DNA of 51,218 nucleotides from the NCBI GenBank assembly GCA_045615505.1, contig JAZLEZ010000055.1, positions 1-51,218 on the forward strand, written 5' to 3'. The notes beneath the pieces were generated by a model. That model was not told the origin of the DNA, searched no databases, and was given only the letters and a program-made list of their open reading frames with translations. Below, piece after piece: positions 51,188-51,218 of the stretch (the stretch's first letter is position 1; every line of letters starts with the position of its first letter). The DNA is from JAZLEZ01 sp045615505. GTDB taxonomy: Bacteria > Spirochaetota > Spirochaetia > Sphaerochaetales > Sphaerochaetaceae. The position numbers were made by a program, and so were the translations under genes.

Positions 51188-51218
51188 CGGCAATGCTAAT
51201 AAAAAGACTGCAAATTCA

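Noticed and set aside
50991..51218. AAC-rich segment as the variable 3' end of an expressed target gene
   Set aside because: An in-frame TGA stands at 51218-51216 just before the homologous-looking part, and Asn codons are nearly all unmutated AAC or AAT, as expected for a template and not for a diversified copy.
1..51218. CRISPR arrays, IS elements or prophage
   Set aside because: No regularly spaced 25-40-base repeats, transposase, integrase or phage structural genes were seen on either strand; the only regular array is the three-copy 23-bp repeat at 45726.

Overview
The window reads as a piece of a spirochaete chromosome, most likely Treponema or a close relative. By eye it is A+T-rich. 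The solute-binding proteins carry short lipoprotein signals ending in a cysteine followed by Ser/Ala-Lys-Lys, threonine is made through ThrH, and a reverse transcriptase sits beside an asparagine-codon-rich template, as in the diversity-generating retroelement (DGR) known from Treponema denticola. No IS element, CRISPR array, rRNA or phage structural gene was seen. The genus call is inference from gene content, not from a database search.

Layout. 1-3.3 kb: the 5' part of an AI-2E type permease, then a minus-strand run of mnmA, nagB and a TrmJ-like RNA methyltransferase, and a plus-strand tRNA-Asp with its own promoter and terminator. 3.3-9.2 kb (minus): a sugar isomerase, a Gfo/Idh/MocA dehydrogenase and a ribose-type ABC importer, a catabolic unit for an unidentified sugar or polyol. 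9.3-14.3 kb (minus): mglBAC and galK for galactose. 14.4-20.2 kb (minus): a complete branched-chain amino acid type importer (livJHMGF) followed by a CBS-ACT sensor protein and an Smr protein. 20.3-23.8 kb: tRNA-Arg one base after topA, and a divergent lipoprotein. 23.8-29.8 kb: the aspartate-to-threonine pathway as two divergent units, hom-lysC-asd on minus and an ACT regulator-thrC-thrH on plus. 29.8-31.8 kb (minus): an alpha-oxoamine synthase and a short-chain reductase with their own strong promoter. 31.9-36.7 kb (minus): a second complete livJHMGF importer. 36.8-39.9 kb (minus): adenine deaminase and a purine permease. 40.0-43.4 kb: a copper P-type ATPase converging on an EetA/EetB-like pair. 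43.4-45.6 kb (plus): a two-component system. 45.6-49.6 kb: a broken AAA-ATPase gene with three operator-like repeats, then a CUT1 sugar importer without an ATPase plus a HAD phosphatase. 49.8-51.2 kb (minus): the DGR reverse transcriptase and its template repeat, cut by the window edge.

Most of the window is nutrient capture: five ABC importers, each with its own lipoprotein binding protein. Every binding-protein gene is followed by a hairpin before the next importer gene, which would keep the binding protein more abundant than the membrane parts. The most striking system is the DGR at the right end. Its template has 21 Asn codons (16 AAC) among 64 and runs into the reverse-transcriptase start codon. 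The protein it diversifies lies outside the window. Other points worth attention are an intergenic repeat family, several genes whose -10 box lies directly before the start codon without a Shine-Dalgarno sequence, the EetB-like protein with an extra membrane domain, the possible sphingoid-base gene pair, and the truncated ATPase that still has its operator array.
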